From: Pilatotrama ljubarskyi
Lineage: Eukaryota; Basidiomycota; Agaricomycetes; Polyporales; Polyporaceae
Length of the DNA: 64,000 nucleotides
Direction: 5' to 3'
NCBI GenBank assembly: GCA_022385805.1
Contig: MU277682.1
Location: forward strand, 367,049 to 431,048
The notes under the pieces are model-generated. The model made no database searches. It was not told the origin of the DNA and saw only the letters and a list, made by a program, of their open reading frames with translations. Of this stretch, positions 1-9,158 are shown one piece after another; the stretch's first letter is position 1; every line of letters starts with the position of its first letter. The translations under genes and the position numbers were made by a program.

Positions 1-944
1 CCGTCTCTTGGTACGGGAACATGTCCTGCAGAATGAGCTTCCGCCACTCCTGCGCGTCTTCGCCGGTCAGCTCGGAGGGTTCAAAGTCAGGCCATCGCGC
101 CCGCTCGACGAGCGCCGCGGCTACCGGCGACGCGGAGTCGACCGTGTGGTCGGTGATTGGTGGGCTGCGCCGTTTGGAGGGCCCCTCGGGTGACGGAGTG
201 CGCTTCCGCTTCAGCGGGCGGTCCGCGGAGATGGGCGATTCAGCTGGAGGTGCAGAGGCGGAGGCAGGTTCTGCGACGTCCTCCGCAGAGTAGGAGTCTG
301 GCTTCTGGCTTGCGCTCGTAGAGGGGTAGAGTGGGATGGCGTAGACGGTGAGGTTCTCGTCCCGGAAGAGCACCGGCGGGGGCTTCTCCCCGGACTCGAG
401 CGACTGCACGGGTGCAGAGGGTGCCTCGACGGCTTTGACGGTCATGGTCGGACTGCGGTCACCTGTCTGTAAGCTTTCTGTTCGTATGCAATGCTACGAA
501 AGCACGGGTACGAACCGGTAAGTGTACCCGCGCATCGTAGCCAGGTAGTGCATCAGGCCGTAGGGCCCGAAGATCTCCAGCTTAGGGACAGCACCGTCCG
601 CATACAACATCAGAAGCCCTGCATGCAGTCTATCAGCAGACGTTCCTCCAATGACAGTCACCGGTGCTCTGGCGCATTCGTGCGCTACCCGTAGCTTCTT
701 TCCACCCCCGCGGTAGTCCAGATGAAGACAGATACACACCTGGCACTCCACCACATCGCTGGGTCCCCGCAGCCGTCACGAACAGCGCCTTCGTCTTCCG
801 GATCGAGTGATGACTGCCGAGCCACGCCCGCCCCGCGCCCTCGCCCGCATTGAAAGCGTACTTTGCCGTCCCGAAGTCGACGATGAGCGTCGGCTCGGTG
901 TCCGACGTCGGGTCCGTAAGCACGGACACGTTCCATGCCTGCAT
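1..944 (-). CDS. tRNase Z, long form (ribonuclease Z / ELAC2-Trz1 type), 5' part only
   Basis: Predicted model complement(join(<1..452, 516..618, 740..944)); the 3' part lies outside the window. tRNase Z cuts the 3' trailer from pre-tRNA in nucleus and mitochondria. The visible part is the inactive N-terminal half of the long form: a region giving FGTAKYAFNAGEGAGR (the degenerate metallo-beta-lactamase strand) at about residues 25-40, GGVPG followed by LLMLYADGAVPKLEIFGP, then HYLATMRGYTYR. The third exon reads TMTVKAVEAP and then an acidic, proline-rich linker with KRKRTPSPEG. The zinc-binding HxHxDH motif belongs in the missing C-terminal half. ATG at 944 is the first in-frame start after a stop; an upstream open stretch to about 1169 has no ATG. 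Intron 1 (619-739) is longer than usual here, so a small exon could have been missed. Family call fairly sure; boundaries less so. Confidence 0.72.
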
Positions 945-1745
945 CGCGAGCGTGCCGGAGCACTGGCTCTGACTAGCGCTCTGAGTTTGACTCTGGCTTT
1001 GGTGTCGCACTTGCGCAAATCCCAGGAAGCGGGAAAGTGGTGGCCGAAGGAGAGCACGCGAGGCGGCGAAGTGGAGGGAGCGGCTTGCGCTATGACATAT
1101 CCAAGCCACGTTGGTGTAAGCGCGAGAAAAGGAATGGAGAGCGACTTGCGACAACTCGACGAGCCTCAAATTTTAGGCAGACTCGAGGAGAGATATGCGC
1201 TGGTGGTGGAAGTCTAGGAGAACGAGGACAGGCTGAAGCAGTCAGAGCAGAGTCGCGACTTGAAGCAGTCGCAGAGAGCACCGATCGACGGAATATTGCC
1301 CGCACGGCAAACTCCGGCGTACCACTTTGGGCAAGTCAAGTCGTTCGCGTTCCACGCAGTCTCGAGTCTCTCGGTCAATAGCAGCCCTACCCACTGTTTA
1401 GATGCTCACACGAACATCAGCGCGCATCAATCGAGAGCTTTCATTACGAGAGGATATGTAAAATGAGATATCGGCGCGTCGAGGAGGGTTCCCCATGGTC
1501 CACCAAAGCCAGCTCAACAGCGGACATGTCAGACGTAAGGACTGTAGTGCAAAACGAGCGGAAGGCCGTATTTTATCTGGTCAGAGCTGAGCATGTAGGA
1601 GGCTTAGCTAGGTGGCAAGAATTGCCAATGTCGAGGTGAGGACGAATAGCTAGGTCAGGTATAGGTAGTAGGCAGGCAGATGCGTCCGTCACCGACATGC
1701 GCGAAGATGTCCGTCTCGTACTGCGTATGAGGTATACGCTGTCAT
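945..1745. other. Intergenic region between tRNase Z 5' end and the GPI-protein 3' end
   Basis: About 800 bp. It should hold the tRNase Z promoter (minus strand) and the 3' UTR of the downstream minus-strand gene. Short open frames are present on both strands but none shows a recognisable family or a coherent splice pattern. I see no repeat or RNA gene. Confidence 0.5.
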
Positions 1746-3079
1746 TCACTGCAGTGACGCGATGAGAGCCATGAAGGCACTCATAACTGCCCCAGCGCTG
1801 ATCGCATTCGTCACCGCGCCATTAGACCCAGCGCCGCCTGTCGCAGCAGCAGCACCCGTTCCGCTAGCAGACTGCCGGGTACCAGTAGCTGAACCACTCC
1901 CGCTCGCGCCCCCAGTAGAAGAACCGCTGGTGCTCGAGTTGGAAGACGAGTTCGGAGGCGCCGCCGTAGCGATCTTCGCGACGCTTGCCCACTTGGCGTT
2001 GGCGTTTGTGCTGTCGTCGCCCTGCTTGTACGGGATGAACGACACCGCGCCGGTGCTATCGAGCTGGACGAGCGCAGTGATGCTGGCGGCGTACTGCGCC
2101 TTGGGATCCTTCGTCGACGGGCCGGCCAGGGTCTTGGTGCTGTTGTTCTCGACGTTGATCACGTAGGTCATCGAGCCGTCGTCCGGGATGAAGGCGAACT
2201 CTTGCTGGACACCCTCGGCCTGGAAGAAGGACGCGGTCTGGCCGTGCGTGGCGGGGAAGGCGGCGCCGTCAGGGAGCGGGTACGACTGGGATTGGGGCTG
2301 GAAGAACGAGACTGTAAAACTCCCGAGGGTCAGCAGACCTCCACGATGAGGCAAAAGGTGACGCACAGTGGATGACGAAGATGTCCGCAGAACCAGCAGG
2401 AACGTTGGGAACGTCGAGGAAGTGAATGTGGTTCTGCGCGAGCGCCATGACGGGCTGGTAATCGTCGGGGAACGGCGACTTGCCGACGTCCTGCCACTCG
2501 AGCGCGCTCGAGTTCGCGGTCTTGAGCTCGCCCATGTCGAGGAAGTAGACCTCGTTGTGGGAGAGCGCATAGAAGACGTTCGTGTCGTGGTCAAGGATGG
2601 TGTTGAAGGACGAAGGGTCGAAGTTGTCCGTCTGGACCTTCTGGGTGGACCACGACTTGCCGCCGGCGTCGTAGATGTGCACGTCCGACGGGTTGGCCTT
2701 GTCGGCGTTCATGAAGTAGATGGTGTTGAAGAACTGTGCGAGGTAGCATGTGGTGCCGGTGCCGTCGAAAGGACTGGGGACCAGGTCAGCAATTTGACAA
2801 GTATAAGCGGCTGCGCTAGCACTCACGGCCGTCCCGAGGTGGTGATGTCAGTAGCGGTGCCTGCACGAGCGTCGACGTAAGTTTCAATCCTCCTCCTGCA
2901 CAGGATGGCAAGCACTCACCACTGGTCCACGAGTCCTGCTGGCCAGCGTTCCAGTCCTTTCCGTTAAAACCGAAGGCCAAAAGATTGAAGTCTGCGTCAA
3001 AGGCAACGCAGGGCGAGGCAAGGACGGCCTTGGGGACAGCGAGGAGCAAAAGAGAGACGAGGGTGGGTACGCTGAGCAT
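1746..3079 (-). CDS. Secreted, GPI-anchor-like protein with beta-propeller-like text
   Basis: Predicted model complement(join(1746..2311, 2367..2773, 2827..2860, 2920..3079)), 388 residues. The N-terminus is a clear signal peptide (MLSVPTLVSLLLLAVPKAVLA). The body has short blocks ending in aromatic/hydrophobic strands such as YYLAQ-like TCYLAQFFNTIYFMN, NVFYALSHNEVYFLDMGEL and HIHFLDVPNVP, reminiscent of kelch or WD-like beta-propeller blades, but no canonical kelch signature. The C-terminus is a long Ser/Thr/Gly/Ala-rich stalk followed by a hydrophobic tail, as expected for a GPI-anchored cell-surface protein. Exon 2 is only 34 nt; it was chosen because it alone keeps phase with consensus splice sites on both sides. 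Function unknown; wall or surface role is inferred from topology only. Confidence 0.75.
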
Positions 3080-3764
3080 GTCGGGCGACGGAGTGGGGCA
3101 AAACGAAAAGAGACGAGGAGAAGGAGAAGGGCAGAGACAAGAGTCGAGCAACGCGAAGCTGTTCCCGACGCTCAGAACTGTCCCACCGCCCGTCACACAT
3201 CAGCACTGACGGCCTGCCCACGTGGGATCACGCCGAGCTATTCTTGCGCAGCGAGTCGGAACACTTCCCGAGCCGTGTTCCAAACCTTCAGCAATGTCTT
3301 GCATGTTGCTCAAGCGGGGGGGAGCGGACCAGTGCAGCAAACTCAGGTATGTGGAGTCTAGGCAGAACGTATGGACGCGCAGAACCACGGCAGACTTTGA
3401 TTGGTGGCGCTAGTAGGTAATTTAGCGCAATACTTGACATTTCTCAGTGCCTGAGCCTGCAGGTCCATATACTGTATAGTCAGGTCGCCTTCGAAGTCTT
3501 TGGCTGAAGAGAGCATTCCTACGAGTCCCGGGAGAAATCTGTGCATTCATATCTTGCATGGTCTCGATCGGTACGCACAGGTCGTTCTTGGTTGCGATCG
3601 TACTGACATACAACTTGAACACTCCCAGCCACTTTTTGGCGTCTGGTCAGCCAAATCTGTACTGGGCACTCGCTGGCTATGCTACGAAGGCACCTGCACT
3701 TTGCACCCCGGTAACTGTTATATTCTGCTGCTTGCTTTCCTGTCTTTGCTCCTTCAGTCTCGCT
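3080..3764. other. Intergenic, divergent promoter side
   Basis: About 685 bp between the minus-strand secreted protein and the plus-strand gene at 3765. It serves as promoter space for both. The plus frame is open upstream to 3558 but the upstream residues look like untranslated leader, not conserved protein. No repeat or RNA gene seen. Confidence 0.45.
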
Positions 3765-4547
3765 ATGCCCGCCTCCAGATCCAGCAATCCTCCACTGGCG
3801 CCCCGGTTGCTCTCCCGTATCTCAGAAGCCCGATTCTCTCTCAAATTACGCAAGTCCACCTTCAGGCTGGCACAGAACGCTTCAACTGCAGGAAAGGAGC
3901 ACCCCATCAGACAAGCGACCTGCCCCTCACAGCCGCAAGAGGATGTCACTTGCGGAATAGTCACCTCCGCCAGCCTCGGCCCCGTTCAGCCGATTTCATC
4001 TCTCACTTCGTCACTTCTTCCGCTTTCCTTCGCACAAAGCCGCAGAGATATACGCGAGCGCAAAGAGGGCTTTGAGATGTCAACAAGCAGCGATCCCATC
4101 CCGTTCGCGCTCCGCACACAGACGCTGCTGCCGCTCGACGTCGCATACTCGCGGGAGGACATACGGAGAAGGCACGAGCAGTTCGAGGTCGGTGGCGTGT
4201 TGGACGATACCTACGAACGCCGACAGCGCGTCCTGAACGCGCAGTCTCCCCGTACGCCTCCGGCTACCTCTACGTCCCAGCCGAGCTTCCAGACTGGCGA
4301 GTCAAGCCCTTCCGTCTACTCCCAGAGTCGCAGCTGGATCGATCTCTCGGCACTCAGAAACTCTGCCCTTCTTGACGAATCTATGTCCTTCGAGAGCCTG
4401 GTAGCCGTCTACTCAAGCAGGAGCCTCCTTGCGGAGAGTCTAGCCGCGGACGCCAGCAGCCCCAGGCGGATTCTCGCAAGCGCGTCGTCGAGCTCGTTCG
4501 ACGAGGAAAGCTTCATGCGGATGGCGGAGGGACTTCTGGGCTGGTGA
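3765..4547 (+). CDS. Unrecognised protein with a duplicated LPL..SR-DIR-R motif
   Basis: Single-exon frame of 260 residues from ATG 3765 (MPASRSSNPP). An in-frame upstream ATG at 3558 would add 69 residues of hydrophobic leader-like sequence; I prefer 3765 because the protein-like composition begins there. I recognise no family. Two related blocks occur in tandem: LPLSFAQSRRDIRERKEGFE and LPLDVAYSREDIRRRHEQFE, about 32 residues apart, sharing a hydrophobic start and a basic/acidic helix. The C-terminal third is Ser-rich. Because it has no intron in a region of intron-dense genes, it may be a lineage-specific gene. Coding status is supported by length and composition only. Confidence 0.5.
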   Translation: MPASRSSNPPLAPRLLSRISEARFSLKLRKSTFRLAQNASTAGKEHPIRQATCPSQPQEDVTCGIVTSASLGPVQPISSLTSSLLPLSFAQSRRDIRERKEGFEMSTSSDPIPFALRTQTLLPLDVAYSREDIRRRHEQFEVGGVLDDTYERRQRVLNAQSPRTPPATSTSQPSFQTGESSPSVYSQSRSWIDLSALRNSALLDESMSFESLVAVYSSRSLLAESLAADASSPRRILASASSSSFDEESFMRMAEGLLGW

Positions 4548-5239
4548 TTTGTGACTATTGGTCATGTGAACTGCTCGTTCTGCTGTGTTGTGTGCTGTCC
4601 GCTGCATCGAAATGCTATCCGTCATTCTGCGCTTGCATCTAGACTACTGCGTTGATGGTTCCGACACGTCCGATCTCGAGTGCCCCTAGCTCGCCTCAGC
4701 TACACAAAATCTAGGCTCGTCTCCACTGATACGGACGGATCTGCTGTCATCCGCAATCGGATTGGTTACTTCAGCGCCACAACGCCCTCGCATGTCGGTG
4801 TTCCTTCTCATCGTCCTGCAGTCTGGGGTAGAGCGCTGTGGCTTGCTATTAGCGGCGCACCATTCAGCTTCGATCCGACCTTCACTGTGGTCCGAATCGT
4901 AAGGCCACAGCCTCGCCTGCGCGGCCGGCATGTCCGTCTTGATCCAGCCTAAAGTGTTCGAACTTCCAGCTGCCCCTTTCAGTCGACCCGCGTAGATCGA
5001 CGCGGACTGCCGCCCACCCCTGGCCAAGCCGGCGATGCCTGTGCCTTCCGCGCATGCATAAGGATGCGCATCTGGGGCGCACCACACCTCCGCAGGTCTT
5101 CTGTGGAACATCCTCGCGCGGGTGAGAGGTGGGTGCGGACCCCAGCGTAAATCATACATACTTGCACTGCTGCGCCCTCTGATGCCTCGCTAACCTTCAT
5201 TCACTTTGCCTTTGCCTTCACTCACTCGCTGCCGTGGCC
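4548..5239. other. Intergenic, promoter region of kinase 1
   Basis: About 690 bp between the 3765 gene and the first kinase, both on plus. Contains the 3' UTR of one and promoter/5' UTR of the other. The last 40 bp before the ATG are pyrimidine-rich, common upstream of fungal start codons. Nothing else recognised. Confidence 0.4.
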
Positions 5240-6553
5240 ATGTACAACAGTTCTAATATCCCCGACCTTGTCGGTCACACTATCGAGCATGGCCGCCTCA
5301 GACTCGTCTCTACTCTGGGCGCAGGCTCAAACGGCGTCATCTTCCTGGCCGAAGATACGATGTCCGGTAGCTCTCCCCCAGCTCAGGTCGCAGTCAAGTG
5401 CGTCGTGCGCGCTGAGAAGGGCACTCGGCGACACACCCTGCAGCGCCAGGAGATCCACTTCCACCGCGCGCTCTCCGCCCACCCGAACGTCGTAACCCTC
5501 CACCGGGTCATCGAGGACAAGTACTACATCTTCCTCGTCATGGACTACTGCCCGGGCGGCGACCTCTTCACGTTTCTCTCGAACCGACGGGACTACCGCG
5601 GCGACACCGAGTACATCAAGCGGCTCTACGTGCAGATCTTGAACGCACTGGAGGCGTGCCATGACGCAGGAATATACCATCGCGACCTGAAGCCGGAGAA
5701 TATCCTCATAAGCCAGGACGCGCAGCACGTATACCTCACCGATTTCGGGCTGGCGACTACCAACCGATTCAGTAAAACATACGGCGCTGGTAGCTCGCTC
5801 TACATGAGTCCCGGTATGTGTCATGCACCGCCATTTGCTCTGTTCACCTGCTCATGACTTGCTCTTCCAGAATGCATCGGTTCCGACCCCGCCCGTCGGC
5901 CATACGACACGCGTGCGAACGACATCTGGGCGCTCGGCGTGATCCTCACCTCGATGATCTCGGGGCACAACCCCTGGAACCACGCCCGCCCGACGGACCC
6001 ATGCTATCGCGCGTACCTCCGCAACGACCGCTTCCTCATCAACATGCTCCCCATTTCGACTACGGTGAACATTGTCCTCCAGCACATCTTCTGCCCAGAG
6101 GCGATCCGCCGCGTCACCCTCGAGAACCTGCGCCATACCCTTGAGTCCATGGACACGTACTTCATGCGCCCGGAGGTCATCGCGAGCAGCTGCGAGTACC
6201 TGCGCAGTTCCGCGAAGACGTACTTCGAGGGCTCGCCACTCGCGTCGTACTACCTACCTGCTGCGTCCACCTCTTCAACGCTGGTGCTCATGGAGGAGGG
6301 CGACGCGGAGGGAAGGAGGAACGCAAGAGCACGCGACTCCCCATCATCGGACATGAGCGACGGTGGCCCCAATACCCCGGAGATGCGCGCACAGCAGCCG
6401 GAGCTAGAGGTTGCAGATCTCGCAGAAGGGCCGTACGCTGCGACGTCCGTGGAGCTACCTGGAGGCCCTGCGACGAAGAGGCGTAGGTCGATGTCGCCTG
6501 CGGGGATCCTACGGCGGTTGGTGGACAGATTCTTCACGGAGTCGCCGAGCTAG
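5240..6553 (+). CDS. Ser/Thr protein kinase, Ran1/Sks1-like (copy 1)
   Basis: Predicted model join(5240..5813, 5871..6553), 418 residues. All kinase landmarks are visible: glycine loop GAGSNGVIF (about residues 23-31), VAIK lysine in AVKCV, hinge LVMDYCPGGDLF, catalytic HRDLKPENIL, DFGLATT and the APE-equivalent SPECIG, which is split by the intron between Pro and Glu. The order and the SPECIG spelling resemble S. pombe Ran1/Pat1 and S. cerevisiae Sks1/Vhs1, kinases tied to nutrient and meiotic signalling; that assignment is inference. The roughly 100-residue C-tail is Ser/Pro-rich and ends in a basic KRRRS segment. It is followed 0.9 kb downstream by a paralogue with the intron at the same place, so the pair arose by tandem duplication. 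Start ATG 5240 gives MYNSSNIPDLVG. Confidence 0.85.
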
Positions 6554-7488
6554 AGCGCGCTCGCGTTCAGCTGCAGGATACTTCGCAGTGCGGGGACGGT
6601 GTTGAGTCGGTACTGTATCTTTACCCGTGTTATCGTATCACTGGATTACTAGTAGATCTTCTCACTGTACGAACACTTTAAATCACACCATAGTATCATT
6701 GATATTCTGATTCGGCCGCCCATGCCGACTTAACTGCCCAGTGCTCTGCAGTGCCGATGATATATGCTCATTCCGACCGGCGTTCTGATTTCAACTGTGC
6801 GATAATATTTGAGCATAATACCTTCAGACTGCTGCACTCGTCCAAGAGCTCGTACGTAGCTCTGTTTGTGCTCTGTGAAATCTCTGCGAATGCGTACGAG
6901 ATCCGCCTAACTTTTATACGTGAGCGAGGTGGTCGGCGCCACGCAGACTCGGTGCACAAACGGCGCAAGTCGAGGATGCTCGCCTTCAACATCGACGAGC
7001 AGGGCGGGAGTTTTTTGGAGCCTGGACCTCGCCGTATTCGAATTCAGACCGTCGGTACACGTTGCATTTCCGAGGCACTCGATCTTCTCAGGCAACAGCG
7101 AAGCGGAAGTGAGTTCTATCGTGTCTAGGCCATAGGTTGGAAGTGAGGCGTCGGTCGGACCTGCTTGCATGAGTACACCGAGTCGGGTATGAGACCATCG
7201 GCTCAACGCCGAGTGTGTCTGCGCATGCGCCCACCATGCGGATCTGGTGAATTCCCGCACTGTCGAGCCGACCCAAGTCGTAGGGGCTAGGCGTGGACTT
7301 CGCCTTTCTTCGCCTTCTACAGAGCAGAGGGCGCTGGTCCACATCCGCCCTCTGGGAATATAAGACCAGCGCGAGTCCCGGGGGATGAAGGCCATCGATT
7401 TCTGTCAGTCGTCTTGCAGGTCAAGCCTCAGCACCTTCCCCCCACCTCTTCACCACCCACCCACTCTACCATCAATCCCTTCCTCAGC
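6554..7488. other. Intergenic between tandem kinases
   Basis: About 935 bp, including 3' UTR of kinase 1 and promoter of kinase 2. Several short frames on both strands look non-coding. A TATA-like element is listed separately. The AT-rich block around 6600-6720 is the likely termination region of kinase 1. Confidence 0.4.
7359..7364 (+). promoter_or_regulatory. TATA-like box upstream of kinase 2
   Basis: TATAAG lies 130 bp upstream of ATG 7489, preceded by a GC-rich stretch. Position suits a core promoter if the 5' UTR is about 90-100 nt. Sequence match only. Confidence 0.3.
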
Positions 7489-8852
7489 ATGTCTGAAGAG
7501 AGCGCCCCCTGGATTCCCTCGTTCCTCGGCAAGACTATCGACGACGGTCGTATCCGCCTCGTCGATGTCCTCGGCGAGGGCGCCTATGGCGTCGTCTTCC
7601 GCGCCGTGGACGAGTTCGCCCCTGCGTCTTCATCCTCGCCCGGGCCGAAGCAGTACGCCGTCAAGATCATGGAGAAGGCAGATCCCAACTCTCGCCGCTG
7701 GCGCTATCAGCAGCGGGAGGTCGCGGCGCACATGCGTGTCCACGACCACCCGAATATCGTCTCCATCCATGGCGCGTACGAGTGCGCGTACTTCATCTAC
7801 ATCGTGCTCGATTTCTGCCCCGGAGGCGACCTCTTCAACCCGATGATCGACCGGATGGTGTACAGCCGCAATGACGCGCTCCTCAAACGCATCTTCGTCC
7901 AGCTCTTGGACGCCGTGCAGTACTGCCACGATCATGGGATCTACCACCGTGACTTGAAGCCGGACAACATCCTCACCAATGAGGATGGTACAGAGGTCAA
8001 GCTGGCAGACTTTGGTCTGTCGACCACAGCCAAGCTTAGCGATACCTTCGGCTGTGGTAGCTCCAACTACATGAGTCCCGGTTAGTCTATATCCTTTCGT
8101 CCGACGTAAACAAGCACTTACCTTCTGGTTCCACAGAGTGCATCGGCGAGGACTATGACTACCACCCCTTCTCGAACGAAGCGAGCGACATCTGGTCGCT
8201 CGGTGTCATCCTCACCAACCTCATCGCCGGCCGGAACCCGTGGGAGTACGCCACGACGAACGACAAGCACTACTTGAAGTTCCTTTCCACCCCCGACTAC
8301 CTCCGCACGATGCTTCCCATCTCTGCGGAGACGCAGGAGATCCTCTACCGGATCTTCACCTCCGATCCGGGCACGCGCATCTCCATCCCGGAGCTGCGCG
8401 AGGCAATCCTTGCGGTGCACACGTTCTTCATGAGCGAAGAGGAGATTGCGGGCGGCAACAAATTCGTCCAACTAGCCGCCGCGAGCTACCGTCCTCCAGC
8501 AGCTCAGCGTGAGCTCGCCCGGCAACAGTCGGTGTTCACGGATCGGGAGGCGCTCAAGCTCCTGAACCAGAAGACCGTGACGTCCGACGGTCCAGCGAAG
8601 TTCGTCATTTGCTCGTCGAGGGGCATGTCCTCCAGCGACGACGCTAGCGATGACTCCAGCTCGAGCTCCGAGGAGAGCAAGGGTCCAATCACCCCTGCCA
8701 CCCATGCCCAGGACCCGACGCAGTTGGTAGAGGTGCCTGACCTCAAGGACGGCGAGAAGATCGGGGCTCCCATGGTCTCCAATATTCACAAAGGTCGTTC
8801 CATGCCCATCTCCATGAACGACGCACCTCTTGTCGTCAATGTCGCTCTGTGA
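7489..8852 (+). CDS. Ser/Thr protein kinase, Ran1/Sks1-like (copy 2)
   Basis: Predicted model join(7489..8080, 8137..8852), 435 residues. Landmarks: GEGAYGVVF glycine loop, AVKIMEK, LDFCPGGDLF hinge, HRDLKPDNIL catalytic loop, DFGLSTT and SPECIG across the intron. The single intron sits at the same phase and codon as in copy 1, proof of common descent. The tail differs from copy 1: it holds an acidic/serine run (SSDDASDDSSSSSEESKGP) that looks like a phospho-acceptor or degron region, and ends in VVNVAL. Likely role is nutrient or developmental signalling by analogy with Ran1/Vhs1; substrate unknown. Start MSEESAPWIP chosen because the catalytic domain follows at the same distance as in copy 1. 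Confidence 0.86.
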
Positions 8853-9158
8853 CCTGCATCTATTAGAAGTTACCGGATGTCGAACATATCCCATACCATG
8901 CTCTTTATGCGATACTTTGCCTCGATGTTGAACCGGAACGGACTGCATTTATCCATCGACATTGTGAGCGTTCAGCAGAGATTCGGTGAATTGCTACGAG
9001 AAGGATGAAGGCAATAATTTAGTGCTACAATACTGTATGCGAGCGTTCAGTTGCGTCCGTGTTCTGTCGCTCGATATAATCTCGCGCACGCACCAGTCCA
9101 GCTGCGAAACCACTTCCAGTCTTGGACACTAACCATTCCCCAGCTTCCAAACCGTACC

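Noticed and set aside
2860..2920. Short intron with exon starting at GAGGAGGATTG in the GPI-like gene
   Set aside because: It needs a 20- or 36-nt intron to hold phase; the 59-nt intron ending at 2861 keeps phase with consensus sites.
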